DNA of 64,000 nucleotides from Streptomyces roseolilacinus (GTDB lineage: Bacteria; Actinomycetota; Actinomycetes; Streptomycetales; Streptomycetaceae): positions 372,001-436,000 of the forward strand of contig NZ_BMSV01000001.1 of NCBI RefSeq assembly GCF_014649335.1, written 5' to 3'. The translations under genes were made by a program, and so were the position numbers. Positions 17,882-28,259 of the stretch are shown piece after piece. The stretch's first letter is position 1. Each line of letters opens with the position of its first letter. The notes under the pieces were generated by a model. It searched no databases. It was not told where the DNA came from and saw nothing but the letters and a program-made list of their open reading frames with translations.

Positions 17882-18718
17882 GTGGAGCAGCACAGGAGCA
17901 GTCCCCCTCGCCGCCCGAGGCCCCCGCGGCCCGCCGGGCCGCCCCGGGGCGCGGTCCCGGAGGGCGCCACCGGGGCAGCTGGGGAGGGCGCGGCCGGCGG
18001 GACCGGTTCGCGGCGCGACAGCCAGGAGGGTGCGCACATGGACGGGCGGTCCGGTGGACGGCGTGGCGGGCGGCTCGATCCCCGGCCGGAGGCACCGCGC
18101 GGGGGTCAGCCCGGTGGGCGGCCGCAGCGGCGCGACGGCCGGCCCGGGGCGCGGGACGGCGGGCGTCCCGCCCCGCCCGGCGCCGGGCGCGGGGGCCGCG
18201 GGGCGGTTCCGGCCGCGGCGCGGCCCGGGGCGCGGGGCGGCGGGGCGCCCGGCACGGGCGGGCGGGGGCTCGCGGGGGTGCTCGCCGCGGTGCGGCGGCT
18301 GCCCCGGCCCCGGCTCACCGGGCTCGGCGGGGGTCTCTTCGCGGCTGCCGCCATGCTGCTCGTCGGGTGTGTCGACGGGTGGCTGTTCGACGGTTCGCCG
18401 CTCGTGTACGGGCTGCTGTTCCTGCCGGTCAGCGCGGTGACCGCGCTCTGGGTGCGGGCGGCGGACCTGGTGTCGGCGCCCATCAGCGTGCCCATCGCGT
18501 TCGCCGTCGGGGTCGTGCCGATCGCCGGCGGGGAGGGCGGGTTCGGCGGCCACGCGATGGCCCTGGTGACCGCGCTCGCCGTGCACGCCGGGTGGCTGTA
18601 CGGCGGGACGCTGGTGGCCGGCCTGATCACCTGCGTGCGGAAGGTGCGGCTCATGGGGCGGCGCCAGCGGGCGGCCGCGGCCGCCGCGCGGGCGGCGGCG
18701 GCCCAGCGGCGGCCCTGA
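17882..18718 (+). CDS. DUF6542-type membrane protein
   Basis: About 278 residues. The first about 140 are disordered, rich in Arg, Gly and Pro. The C-terminal part has four to five hydrophobic segments: a GLFAAAAMLLVGCVDGWLF segment, VYGLLFLPVSAVTALWV, ISVPIAFAVGVVPI and a last one before a basic RQRAAAAAARAAAA tail. GTG 17882 is preceded by TACTTT at 17870-17875, which is the right distance for a -10 of a leaderless transcript. The gene is divergent from ychF across 174 bases. This Streptomyces membrane family has no known role; the basic tail suggests a cytoplasmic end near nucleic acid or lipid headgroups. Confidence 0.75.
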   Translation: MEQHRSSPPRRPRPPRPAGPPRGAVPEGATGAAGEGAAGGTGSRRDSQEGAHMDGRSGGRRGGRLDPRPEAPRGGQPGGRPQRRDGRPGARDGGRPAPPGAGRGGRGAVPAAARPGARGGGAPGTGGRGLAGVLAAVRRLPRPRLTGLGGGLFAAAAMLLVGCVDGWLFDGSPLVYGLLFLPVSAVTALWVRAADLVSAPISVPIAFAVGVVPIAGGEGGFGGHAMALVTALAVHAGWLYGGTLVAGLITCVRKVRLMGRRQRAAAAAARAAAAQRRP

Positions 18719-18759
18719 CGGACGCCTGCCCGTCCCGGCGCGGAGCCGGTGCGGAAGAA

Positions 18760-18801
18760 GGCGGCCCCGCGGCACCAGGGGGGTGGTGCCGCGGGGCCGC
18801 C
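18760..18801. terminator. Bidirectional terminator hairpin
   Basis: An 18-bp perfect stem (18760-18777 with 18784-18801) around a 6-base loop lies between the convergent DUF6542 and nitroreductase genes. Confidence 0.8.
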
Positions 18802-18830
18802 GGCTCTGTGGCCCTCCTCGCGGGAGGGGG

Positions 18831-19421
18831 TCAGACGGTGGTGACGACCTCGTCGTACGCCAGGCGCGGGGAGCGCGGGTACCAGGCGTCGTCGCCGGGC
18901 TTGCCGATGTTGACGATCATCAGCGGCGTGTGGTCGTCGTCCAGGAACTCCTTCTGGACGCCCGCGAAGTCGAAGCCGGTCATCGGGCCGGCCGCGAGGC
19001 CCGCCGCGCGGACGCCGACGATGAAGTACGCGGCCTGGAGGGCGGCGTTCATGGCGGCGGCCGACTCGCGGGCCGGGCGCTCGGCGAAGAAGGCGTCCTT
19101 GGCCTGCGGGAACGCGGGGAACAGCTTCGGCAGTTCCTCGTGGAACTCGTTGTCGGCGGCGAGGATCGCGACGAGCGGGGCGGTCGCGGTCTTGGCCTGG
19201 TTGCCCTCGGCCATCAGCGGGACCAGGCGCTCGCGGGCCTCGGCGGAGCGGACGAGGACGACGCGCAGCGGGGTCTGGTTGAAGGCGGTCGGGCCGTACT
19301 TGACCAGGTCGTAGATCGCCTGGACCTGCTCCTCGGTCACCGGCTCGTCGGTGAACGTGTTGGCGGTGCGGGCCTCGCGGAACAGCAGGTCCTGCGCGGC
19401 GGGGTCGAGGACGAGCGACAT
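18831..19421 (-). CDS. Nitroreductase-family flavoprotein (malonic semialdehyde reductase/RutE-like)
   Basis: This 196-residue protein has the nitroreductase fold: ARTANTFTDEPVTEEQ near the N terminus, KYGPTAFNQTPLRVVLVRS (FMN-binding region), and NAALQAAYFIVGVRAAGLAAGPMTGFD in the C-terminal half. The NQTPLR and AGPMTGFD segments resemble RutE/HadB-type enzymes that reduce malonic semialdehyde to 3-hydroxypropionate in pyrimidine breakdown. No other rut genes are adjacent, so the substrate is an inference and another quinone or nitro substrate is possible. The ATG at 19421 fits the family. It is a single gene closed off by the strong hairpin at 18760. Confidence 0.85.
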   Translation of the reverse strand: MSLVLDPAAQDLLFREARTANTFTDEPVTEEQVQAIYDLVKYGPTAFNQTPLRVVLVRSAEARERLVPLMAEGNQAKTATAPLVAILAADNEFHEELPKLFPAFPQAKDAFFAERPARESAAAMNAALQAAYFIVGVRAAGLAAGPMTGFDFAGVQKEFLDDDHTPLMIVNIGKPGDDAWYPRSPRLAYDEVVTTV

Positions 19422-19583
19422 GGGGGTGGTGCCTTCCGACGTACGGAGTCCGGGCTACCGCGCGGCGGGGTGCCGCGCGATGCCTCCACCGTACGCCGAG
19501 ATAGGTGAAGTTTCAACTAAAGGCGGGGCGCGGTGTGCCGCCTCACAGCGCCGCACCCGCCCGGCACCCACTCCACCCGGTGT

Positions 19584-19874
19584 CTAGTCCTCCCGGTCGG
19601 AGCCCTCCCGCTCCTCCGCGAGCGACGCGTCCAGCCGCGCCCTGGCGCCCTCCAGCCAGTGGCGGCAGACCTTCGCCAGCTCCTCGCCGCGCTCCCAGAG
19701 CGCCAGCGACTCCTCCAGCGTCGTCCCGCCCGCCTCCAGGCGGCGCACCACGTCCACCAGCTCGTCGCGCGCCTGCTCGTACCCGAGCGCCGCGCCGCCC
19801 CCCGTCACCGCCGTGTCCTCCCCGGCCGCCGCCGTGTCCGTCGTGTCCGCCGCCGTGTCCTGTGCCCTCGCCAT
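19584..19874 (-). CDS. xseB: Exodeoxyribonuclease VII small subunit
   Basis: This 96-residue protein has the XseB core LGYEQARDELVDVVRRLEAG, then TTLEESLALWERGEELAKVC, a two-helix hairpin that binds the large subunit. The first about 28 residues are a Thr/Ala/Asp-rich extension, common in Streptomyces. It starts 9 bases after the stop of xseA and is surely cotranscribed. Together they degrade single-stranded DNA from both ends to oligonucleotides, in repair. The ATG at 19874 is the only sensible start. Confidence 0.95.
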   Translation of the reverse strand: MARAQDTAADTTDTAAAGEDTAVTGGGAALGYEQARDELVDVVRRLEAGGTTLEESLALWERGEELAKVCRHWLEGARARLDASLAEEREGSDRED

Positions 19875-19883
19875 GCCCCCACC

Positions 19884-21116
19884 CTACGGTCGGGATCCGA
19901 CACCGCCGCCGTCCACGCGCCGCACCGTGAACTCGCCGGCGGCGACCCGGGCCCTCAGCTCCCCGCCCTCCGCCACCTCGTCCGGCGAGCGCACCACCGC
20001 GCCGTCCGGCCGCTGGAGCACCGCGTACCCCCGCTCCAGGGTGGCCGCGGGCGACAGGGCGACCACGCGCGCGCGGGTGTGCGCCAGCTCCGAGTCGGCC
20101 CGGTCCAGCAGGTGCCCCAGCACCCGCCGGCTGCGCGCCAGCAGCGCCTCGACCTGCGCCCCGCGCTCCTCGACCATCCGCTGCGGCTGCTCCATCACGG
20201 GCCGGGCCAGCGCGTACGCCAGGCCCCGCTCCTCCCGCTCCAGCAGCCCGCGCACGCAGCGCAGCGCGCGGTCCCGCAACGCGCGCACCCGCTCCAGCTC
20301 CTCCCGCACGTCCGGGACGACCTTCTTCGCCGCGTCCGTCGGCGTCGCCGCCCGCAGGTCGGCGACCAGGTCCAGCAGCGGCGAGTCCGGCTCGTGCCCG
20401 ATCGCGGACACCACGGGCGTACGGCACTCGGCGACCGCCCGTACGAGCTGCTCGTCGGAGAACGGCAGCAGGTCCTCGACGCTGCCGCCGCCGCGCGCGA
20501 CGACGATCACGTCGACCCGCTCCAGTTCGTCGAGCTCCCGCACCGCCCGCACCACCTGCGGCACCGCGTGGACGCCCTGCACCGCGACGTTGCGCACCTC
20601 GAAGCGGACCGCCGGCCAGCGGCGCCGCGCCACCTCCAGCACGTCCCGCTCCGCGGCCGACGCCCGGCCGCACACCAGGCCGACCAGCTGCGGCAGGAAC
20701 GGCAGCGGCCGCTTGCGCTCCGCCGCGAACAGCCCCTCCGCGGCCAGCGTCCGCTTCAGCTGCTCCAGGCGGGCCAGCAGCTCCCCGATGCCGACCGGCC
20801 GTATCTCCGCGGCCCGCAGCGACAGCTGGCCGCGCGGCGCGTACCACTCCGGCTTCGCGTGCACCACGACCCGCGCGCCCTCGGACACCACGTCCGCCAC
20901 CGCGTCGAACACCTGGCGGTAGCACGTCACGCTCACCGAGACGTCCTGCGACGGGTCGCGCAGCGTCAGGAAGACCACCCCGGCGCCCGGCCGCCGCGAC
21001 AGCTGCGTGATCTGGCCCTCCACCCAGACGGCGCCGAGCCGGTCGATCCACCCCCCGATGAGCCGGGAGACCTGACCGACGGGCAGCGGGGCTTCGGCGG
21101 ACGTAGTCAGTGACAT
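19884..21116 (-). CDS. xseA: Exodeoxyribonuclease VII large subunit
   Basis: This 410-residue protein has an N-terminal OB fold ([29 protein letters not shown]), then the nuclease domain with [53 protein letters not shown] and [18 protein letters not shown] long helical C-terminal part follows, and the end is the usual [20 protein letters not shown]. The ATG at 21116 was chosen because longer in-frame extension crosses into the ispH promoter. The gene is divergent from ispH and first in the xseA-xseB unit. The 410 residues are normal for actinobacteria. Confidence 0.96.
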   Translation of the reverse strand: MSLTTSAEAPLPVGQVSRLIGGWIDRLGAVWVEGQITQLSRRPGAGVVFLTLRDPSQDVSVSVTCYRQVFDAVADVVSEGARVVVHAKPEWYAPRGQLSLRAAEIRPVGIGELLARLEQLKRTLAAEGLFAAERKRPLPFLPQLVGLVCGRASAAERDVLEVARRRWPAVRFEVRNVAVQGVHAVPQVVRAVRELDELERVDVIVVARGGGSVEDLLPFSDEQLVRAVAECRTPVVSAIGHEPDSPLLDLVADLRAATPTDAAKKVVPDVREELERVRALRDRALRCVRGLLEREERGLAYALARPVMEQPQRMVEERGAQVEALLARSRRVLGHLLDRADSELAHTRARVVALSPAATLERGYAVLQRPDGAVVRSPDEVAEGGELRARVAAGEFTVRRVDGGGVGSRP

Positions 21117-21206
21117 ACGGGGAGCGTACGCGCCGCCGCCGACAACACGCCCCCGCCGCCCGTGGGGGATCTTCGGCCTGATCCGCCCACCCTTACGATG
21201 GGGGGC

Positions 21207-22190
21207 ATGACTCCTACGCCTCCTGCCCGCCGGGTACTCCTCGCCGCTCCGCGCGGCTACTGCGCGGGCGTGGACCGCGCCGTGATCGCCGTCGAGAAGG
21301 CGCTGGAGCAGTACGGCGCGCCGATCTACGTACGGCACGAGATCGTCCACAACAAGTACGTCGTGCAGACCCTGGAGAAGAAGGGCGCGATCTTCGTCGA
21401 CGAGACGCACGAGGTGCCCGAGGGCTCCATCGTGATGTTCTCCGCGCACGGCGTCGCCCCGACCGTCCACGAGGAGGCCGCCGAGCGGAAGCTCGCGACG
21501 ATCGACGCGACGTGCCCGCTGGTCACCAAGGTCCACAAGGAGGCCGTGCGGTTCGCCGACGAGGACTACGACATCCTCCTCATCGGCCACGAGGGGCACG
21601 AGGAGGTCATCGGCACGTCCGGTGAGGCGCCCGACCACATCCAGCTGGTCGACGGCCCCGACGACGTGGCGAAGGTCGAGGTGCGCGACCCGTCGAAGGT
21701 CGTCTGGCTGTCGCAGACCACGCTGTCGGTCGACGAGACGATGGAGACGGTCGACGCGCTGAAGGGGAAGTTCCCGCTGCTGGTCTCGCCGCCGAGCGAC
21801 GACATCTGCTACGCCACGCAGAACCGCCAGCTCGCCGTGAAGCAGATGGGCGCCGAGTCGGACCTGGTCATCGTCGTCGGCTCGCGCAACTCGTCGAACT
21901 CCAAGCGCCTCGTCGAGGTCGCCAAGCTGGCCGGCGCCCGCGAGGCGTACCTGGTCGACTTCGCCGACGAGATCGAGGAGGAGTGGCTCCGGGACGTGTC
22001 GACGGTCGGGGTCACCTCCGGCGCGTCGGTGCCCGAGGTCCTGGTCGAGGGCGTCCTGGAGTGGCTGGCGCAGCGCGGCTTCGAGGACGTGGAGATCGTG
22101 AAGGCGGCGGAGGAGTCCATCACCTTCTCGCTGCCGAAGGAGCTGCGCCGCGACCTGCGCGCCGAGGCCGCCGCGATGTCGGAGGGCTGA
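21207..22190 (+). CDS. ispH: 4-hydroxy-3-methylbut-2-enyl diphosphate reductase
   Basis: This 327-residue protein makes IPP and DMAPP in the last step of the MEP pathway, using a [4Fe-4S] cluster. The three cluster cysteines are in [12 protein letters not shown] (Cys19), [13 protein letters not shown] and [30 protein letters not shown] and [14 protein letters not shown] are also typical. The likely start is ATG 21207; TTACGAT at 21192-21198 is at the right distance for the -10 of a leaderless mRNA, and ATG 21198 would lie inside that -10. It is divergent from xseA. The isoprenoid product also feeds the prenyl transferase encoded at 48162. Confidence 0.96.
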   Translation: MTPTPPARRVLLAAPRGYCAGVDRAVIAVEKALEQYGAPIYVRHEIVHNKYVVQTLEKKGAIFVDETHEVPEGSIVMFSAHGVAPTVHEEAAERKLATIDATCPLVTKVHKEAVRFADEDYDILLIGHEGHEEVIGTSGEAPDHIQLVDGPDDVAKVEVRDPSKVVWLSQTTLSVDETMETVDALKGKFPLLVSPPSDDICYATQNRQLAVKQMGAESDLVIVVGSRNSSNSKRLVEVAKLAGAREAYLVDFADEIEEEWLRDVSTVGVTSGASVPEVLVEGVLEWLAQRGFEDVEIVKAAEESITFSLPKELRRDLRAEAAAMSEG

Positions 22191-22267
22191 CCGCCCCGGA
22201 CCGCTCCGCTCCGCCGGTCCCGCGGTCCTCGCGGTGCGCGCCGCCCCGGCGCCGTAACGTGGTGTCC

Positions 22268-23011
22268 ATGAACGTCTTCGGAGTGGACATCGGTGGGTCG
22301 GGGATCAAGGGCGCTCCCGTGGACCTGGACCGCGGCGATCTGGCGGAGCCCCGCCACAAGGTACTGACACCGCAGCCCGCGACGCCGTCCGACGTCGCGG
22401 GCTGCGTCGCGGAGGTCGTGGCGCACTTCGGCTGGTCGGGGCCGGTCGGGGTGACGTTCCCCGGCGTGGTGACGGGGTCGACGATCCGTACGGCCGCCAA
22501 CGTCGACAAGGGCTGGATCGACGTGGACGCCGCGGTGCTGCTGGGCGAGCGGCTCGGCGGGCTGCCGGTGACGGTGCTGAACGACGCGGACGCGGCGGGC
22601 GTCGCCGAGATGACGCACGGCGCGGGCCGGGGCCGTACCGGCACGGTGCTCATGCTGACGTTCGGCACGGGCATCGGCAGCGCCCTCTTCGTCGACGGCC
22701 GCCTCGTACCCAACACCGAGCTGGGCCACCTGGAGCTGAACGGCAAGGAGGCCGAGAAGCACGCCTCGACGAAGGCCAAGGAGGACAAGGACCTCGACTG
22801 GCAGGAGTGGGCGCACCGGGTGCGCGCGTACCTGGCGCACCTGGAGATGCTGTTCTCGCCGGAGCTGTTCATCGTGGGCGGCGGGGTGAGCCGCAAGGCG
22901 GAGAAGTTCCTGCCGCTGATCGACGGCATCCGGGCGGAGGTCGTCCCGGCGCAGCTGCAGAACAACGCCGGCATCGTGGGCGCGGCCATGGCCGCGGCCG
23001 GGCGCCGCTAG
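22268..23011 (+). CDS. ppgK: Polyphosphate glucokinase (ROK family)
   Basis: This 247-residue protein has the ROK phosphate loop [12 protein letters not shown] (from residue 7), the catalytic region [14 protein letters not shown], the second phosphate loop [15 protein letters not shown], and [19 protein letters not shown] with the substrate-binding histidine. The [13 protein letters not shown] segment is typical of the polyphosphate/ATP-dependent glucokinases of actinobacteria. It phosphorylates glucose with polyphosphate. TAACGT at 22254-22259 before ATG 22268 suggests leaderless expression. Its TAG stop codon is part of the CTAG target sequence of the adjacent MITE, so the insertion left the protein unchanged. 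Confidence 0.95.
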   Translation: MNVFGVDIGGSGIKGAPVDLDRGDLAEPRHKVLTPQPATPSDVAGCVAEVVAHFGWSGPVGVTFPGVVTGSTIRTAANVDKGWIDVDAAVLLGERLGGLPVTVLNDADAAGVAEMTHGAGRGRTGTVLMLTFGTGIGSALFVDGRLVPNTELGHLELNGKEAEKHASTKAKEDKDLDWQEWAHRVRAYLAHLEMLFSPELFIVGGGVSRKAEKFLPLIDGIRAEVVPAQLQNNAGIVGAAMAAAGRR

Positions 23012-23219
23012 GGAGTGTCTTCAAAGTGGCGTCGTCCGCCCGCAGGGCGGGCCGGGCGGCGTCTGGTGCGTGCGATCGCAAGGCGGAGGAGGGAGCCACT
23101 GCGGAGCATGGGCGACCGACGACAACGCGGCTGGGGGTCCCCCCTGCTCGAGCGCAGCCGAGAGCTCGGGGGAGGGCGTGCCAGGCGCCGCCCGGCAGAC
23201 GGGACTTTGAAGACACGAC
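23012..23219. mobile_element. 208-bp MITE with terminal inverted repeats and CTAG target duplication
   Basis: The ends are inverted repeats: GTGTCTTCAAAGT at 23015-23027 and its exact complement ACTTTGAAGACAC at 23204-23216, with partial pairing of the outermost three bases. CTAG stands at both sides (23008-23011 and 23220-23223), a 4-bp target duplication. The interior has no gene but contains a hairpin (CTGGGGGTCCCCCCTGCTCGAG and following AGCTCGGGGGAG region, about 23129-23175). Such short non-coding elements are mobilised in trans by a transposase of an IS with matching ends; IS5-group elements that duplicate CTAG are candidates. No transposase is present in this window. Confidence 0.85.
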
Positions 23220-23267
23220 CTAGGAGCGTGCGGCGCGGCGCCCGGACGGCGGGCGCCGCGCCCCGGC

Positions 23268-23792
23268 TCAGCCCTGCTTCGCCTTGAGCGCCGCGGCCAT
23301 CTGACCCAGCCGCTCGAAGGACGCCGTGCCGGTGACCACCGTCGTCACGCCCTCCTCGCGCAGCACCAGGGCGTCGTACTTGGGGCCCTCCCAGCGCTGC
23401 CAGGCCCGCCCGGCGACCTGCTGCACCTCGCCGGTGTCCCGCGCGTCGTGGGTGACCCTGACCACGTGCCGCATCGGCGAGTCGGTGGACTGCTCGACGG
23501 CGACGTACTCGCGCTCCGGCGTCAGGAAGCCCAGGTGCCAGGCGTCGGCCTCCCGGCTGTCGTACGAGACCGACGTGGGCCGCCAGCCCGCGCCCAGGCC
23601 CTCGGGGGCCGCGACCGGGTAGGGCGCGACGCGCTGGGCCGTCACCAGCTCGACGCGGTAGTCGACCGGCTTGATCGGGTCCGCCGTGTCGTCGTGCGGG
23701 ATGAAGAGGTAGATCACCCCGGCGGCGGCGCAGATCACCGCCATCGACTGGAACATCCCGCGCACTGTCTGCTTGCCTCGCATACCTGCCAC
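23268..23792 (-). CDS. DUF4245-type membrane-anchored protein
   Basis: This 174-residue protein has one N-terminal membrane segment (QSMAVICAAAGVIYLFIP, about 15-32) followed by an extracytoplasmic domain: VAPYPVAAPEGLGAGWRPTS, DAWHLGFLTPEREYVAVEQS and GWRW-like WQRWEGP. It ends in SFERLGQMAAALKAKQ. This matches the DUF4245 family found next to glpX in actinobacteria; no activity is known. The start may be GTG 23792 or ATG 23783 three codons later. It is divergent from glpX across 126 bases. Confidence 0.8.
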   Translation of the reverse strand: MAGMRGKQTVRGMFQSMAVICAAAGVIYLFIPHDDTADPIKPVDYRVELVTAQRVAPYPVAAPEGLGAGWRPTSVSYDSREADAWHLGFLTPEREYVAVEQSTDSPMRHVVRVTHDARDTGEVQQVAGRAWQRWEGPKYDALVLREEGVTTVVTGTASFERLGQMAAALKAKQG

Positions 23793-23918
23793 CCCCCCAT
23801 GGTCGCATCAGGGCATCCCGCTCATACGTGGGCCCCTCTGCTCAATTTGTCGACGTACCGATAGAGTCGCAGCACCCTCTTCACCACCGGCCGTCGCCGT
23901 ACAGAAAGGTGCGCTCCG

Positions 23919-24950
23919 ATGACCGAGCATCATCTGCCGTCCGAACTCGTGGTCTCCCCCGAGGCCCCCGACCGCAACCTCGCCCTGGAGCTGGTCCGGG
24001 TCACCGAGGCCGCCGCGATGGCGGCGGGCCGCTGGGTCGGCCGCGGCGACAAGAACGGCGCCGACGGCGCCGCCGTGCGGGCCATGCGCACCCTCGTCTC
24101 CACCGTCTCGATGAACGGCGTCGTCGTCATCGGCGAGGGCGAGAAGGACGAGGCGCCGATGCTGTTCAACGGCGAGCGGATCGGTGACGGCACCGGCGCC
24201 GAGTGCGACATCGCCGTGGACCCGATCGACGGCACGACCCTCACCGCGAAGGGCATGCCCAACGCGATCGCCGTGCTGGCCGCCGCGGACCGGGGCGCCA
24301 TGTTCGACCCGTCCGCCGTGTTCTACATGGACAAGCTGGTCACCGGCCCCGACGCGGCCGACTTCGTCGACATCGACGCGCCCGTGTCGGTGAACATCCG
24401 GCGGGTGGCCAAGGCGAAGAACTCCGCGCCCGAGGACGTCACCGTCGTCATCCTGGACCGCCCGCGCCACGAGGGCATCGTCAAGGAGATCCGCGAGACG
24501 GGCGCCCGGATCAAGTTCATCTCGGACGGTGACGTGGCCGGTTCGATCATGGCGGTCCGCGAGGGCACCGGCGTCGACCTGCTGATGGGCATCGGCGGCA
24601 CGCCCGAGGGCATCATCAGCGCCTGCGCCATCAAGTGCCTGGGCGGGGTCATCCAGGGCAAGCTGTGGCCGAAGGACGAGGAGGAGCGGCAGCGCGCCCT
24701 CGACGCGGGCCACGACCTGGACCGGGTGCTGTCCACGGACGACCTGGTGCGCGGCGACAACGTCTTCTTCGTGGCGACCGGCATCACCGACGGCGAGCTG
24801 CTGCGCGGCGTCCGCTACCGCTCCGAGACGGCGACGACCTCGTCGCTCGTGATGCGCTCGAAGTCCGGCACGATCCGGCAGATCGACTCGACGCACCGGC
24901 TGTCCAAGCTGCGCGCGTACAGCCAGATCGACTTCGACCGGGCGAAGTAG
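23919..24950 (+). CDS. glpX: Fructose-1,6-bisphosphatase, class II
   Basis: This 343-residue enzyme carries the GlpX motifs: [32 protein letters not shown] (metal-binding Glu residues), DPIDGTT with Asp101, and [11 protein letters not shown] and GIGGTPEGI in the C-terminal half. It removes the 1-phosphate from fructose 1,6-bisphosphate in gluconeogenesis, and is the usual class in actinobacteria that lack class I FBPase. AAAGG before ATG 23919 serves as ribosome site. A hairpin at 25026 closes the gene. Its neighbourhood with DUF4245, a WhiB-like gene and fumarase is a common Streptomyces arrangement. Confidence 0.96.
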   Translation: MTEHHLPSELVVSPEAPDRNLALELVRVTEAAAMAAGRWVGRGDKNGADGAAVRAMRTLVSTVSMNGVVVIGEGEKDEAPMLFNGERIGDGTGAECDIAVDPIDGTTLTAKGMPNAIAVLAAADRGAMFDPSAVFYMDKLVTGPDAADFVDIDAPVSVNIRRVAKAKNSAPEDVTVVILDRPRHEGIVKEIRETGARIKFISDGDVAGSIMAVREGTGVDLLMGIGGTPEGIISACAIKCLGGVIQGKLWPKDEEERQRALDAGHDLDRVLSTDDLVRGDNVFFVATGITDGELLRGVRYRSETATTSSLVMRSKSGTIRQIDSTHRLSKLRAYSQIDFDRAK

Positions 24951-25025
24951 CCGAAGGACCACGCCCGACGGCGGTCTTCCGGCCGGACGGCCTCCGGCCC
25001 GGTCCGCGGGACGGCGATACGAAGA

Positions 25026-25055
25026 GGGGCGCTCCCAGTGCGGTGGGAGCGCCCC
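25026..25055. terminator. Bidirectional terminator between glpX and the WhiB-like gene
   Basis: A 12-bp perfect stem, GGGGCGCTCCCA (25026-25037) with TGGGAGCGCCCC (25044-25055), lies between two convergent genes. Confidence 0.8.
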
Positions 25056-25113
25056 TTCCCGTGCGGGCCGTGCCGCGTGGTCCGCCGTACCGTCCGTGCC
25101 GCCGCCCGGGCGG

Positions 25114-25488
25114 TCAGCCGGCGGCGGCGATCTGCTGGCCGGCCGACGCGGCCTTCTTCAGCTCCACCTCGCGGCGCCGGCGGCGGGCCAGCGCCACGCG
25201 GCGCTCGGCGGCGGTCAGGCCGCCCCACACGCCGTACGGCTCGGGCTGGAGCAGCGCGTGCTCGCGGCACTCGACCATCACGGGACAGCGGGCGCAGACC
25301 CGCTTGGCGGCCTCCTCGCGGGCGAGCCGCGCGGCCGTGGGCTCCTTCGACGGGGCGAAGAAGAGCCCCGCCTCGTCGCGGCGGCACACCGCCTCCGTGT
25401 GCCAGGGGCCCCCCTCGTCCTCCCGCGCCGGAACGCGCTGGGACGGGACGGCGGCGACCTGGAGGGGCTGATGCGGCAGTTGCAGCAC
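25114..25488 (-). CDS. wblI: WhiB-family iron-sulfur transcription factor
   Basis: This 124-residue protein has the four conserved cysteines at 35, 65, 68 and 74 (AVCRRDEAGLFF; RVCARCPVMVEC), which bind a [4Fe-4S] cluster, then the GVWGGLT turn (86-91) and a basic ERRVALARRRRREVE helix. WhiB-like proteins bind region 4 of the principal sigma factor and sense redox or NO. GTG 25488 has AGGAG 6 bases upstream. The symbol wblI is given because a WhiB-like gene beside glpX carries that name in S. coelicolor; this is from memory of gene order, not an alignment. The 34-residue N-terminal extension is longer than in WhiB or WblE. Confidence 0.85.
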   Translation of the reverse strand: MLQLPHQPLQVAAVPSQRVPAREDEGGPWHTEAVCRRDEAGLFFAPSKEPTAARLAREEAAKRVCARCPVMVECREHALLQPEPYGVWGGLTAAERRVALARRRRREVELKKAASAGQQIAAAG

Positions 25489-25649
25489 GGTCTACTCCTG
25501 ACGACGGCTTACGCGGGAGAGAGAGACGATGCAGCAAGCCCTACCCGCTGTGCGCACGCCTATGCACTGCGTGGCGCGCGCTTCCCCGGAGGGGGCCGGG
25601 TGCGGCCGAAACCCGACGGTCGGCGAACGGGCCCGGGGCCCGCCCCGGG

Positions 25650-26330
25650 TCAGTGCCCGAGGTGCTTGCGGAGCTTGTCGTGGAGGAGGTCCGCGATGCG
25701 CTTGCCGCTCTTGGGGCGGGCCTCCACGCTGCCGAGGACCGAGTAGCCGTTGACGACCACGACGGGCGCCTCCGGGTCGTCGGCCTCCAGCGCCCGCACC
25801 TCGAAGTTGCCGAGGACGCCCGTGCCGTTGCCGCGCAGGGAGACGTTCTCGGGGACGCGGACCTCGATGTTGCCGAAGACGGCGGTGACGTCGAGAGTGG
25901 TGAGGCGCTGGGTGAAGGTGGCCTCGGTGAGGTCGATCTCGACGTTCCCGAAGAGGGAGAAGACGGTGGTGCGGGCCCCGATCCGCCAGCGGCCCCGGCG
26001 GGTGTTGCTGGAGAACACCGCGACCAGCCGCTCCACCGCGCCGTCCGCCCCCGCCGCGTCGTACGCGCCGTGCGCGGCCTGCGCGCGGGACGCGGCCTGC
26101 GCGGCGGCGGGGAGGTCGCCGACGAGCGGCTCCAGCTCGGCGAGGGTCTTCGCGCGGTACACGGCGTCGATGCGCTCGCCGTGCTCCTCGGCGTCGAGCC
26201 GCCCCTCGACCAGCGCCTCCCGGAGGATGTCGGCGACCCGGTCGCGGTCGGCGTCCGAGGCGCGCATCGCCGGGGCGGACTGCGGGGCGCGGGAATCGGG
26301 CTGCTTCTGGGGCTGCTTGTCGAAGTCCAC
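25650..26330 (-). CDS. DUF1707 / LiaF-like C-terminal domain protein
   Basis: This 226-residue soluble protein has a DUF1707 domain at about 22-75: AMRASDADRDRVADILREAL, EGRLDAEEHGERIDAVYRAKTLAEL and LVGDLP. This is followed by a beta-rich LiaF-type domain (about 100-205) in which FGNVEIDL, AVFGNIEVRVPE and VLGNFEVRA repeat, forming a predicted beta helix. LiaF proteins restrain cell-envelope stress signalling in Firmicutes. Here there are no membrane segments and no adjacent two-component genes, so only the domain relation is claimed. It is divergent from the fumarase gene across 138 bases. Confidence 0.8.
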   Translation of the reverse strand: MDFDKQPQKQPDSRAPQSAPAMRASDADRDRVADILREALVEGRLDAEEHGERIDAVYRAKTLAELEPLVGDLPAAAQAASRAQAAHGAYDAAGADGAVERLVAVFSSNTRRGRWRIGARTTVFSLFGNVEIDLTEATFTQRLTTLDVTAVFGNIEVRVPENVSLRGNGTGVLGNFEVRALEADDPEAPVVVVNGYSVLGSVEARPKSGKRIADLLHDKLRKHLGH

Positions 26331-26468
26331 GGCCTCAGCGTAGCGAAACGCGATAGATCGCGACTAGGGCGGGATGAGCCTTACCTCACAGACCCGGGCG
26401 CCCGGCGGCGCTCTACGCTTGTGGACGCGTTGCCAAGGGAGGCCGCGCCGCTGTCTGCCGAGTGAGGA

Positions 26469-28133
<1,665 letters not shown>

Positions 28134-28170
28134 CGCCGCGGCCGCCGCGGGGCGGCCGCCGACCACGAAA

Positions 28171-28203
28171 CGCCGGCCCCGGGGCGGGGCCCCGGGGCCG
28201 GCG
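28171..28203. terminator. Bidirectional terminator hairpin
   Basis: CGCCGGCCCCGGGG pairs perfectly with CCCCGGGGCCGGCG around a 5-base loop, between the convergent fumarase and lipase genes. Confidence 0.85.
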
Positions 28204-28259
28204 CGGGACCGGGGCCCGGCGCGTCACGCCGTACGGCGGGGCGGCCGGGCCCCGGCGCG

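Noticed and set aside
23012-23219. Short reading frames inside the MITE
   Set aside because: They follow the inverted-repeat structure, have no start signals, and the element ends and CTAG duplication explain the sequence.
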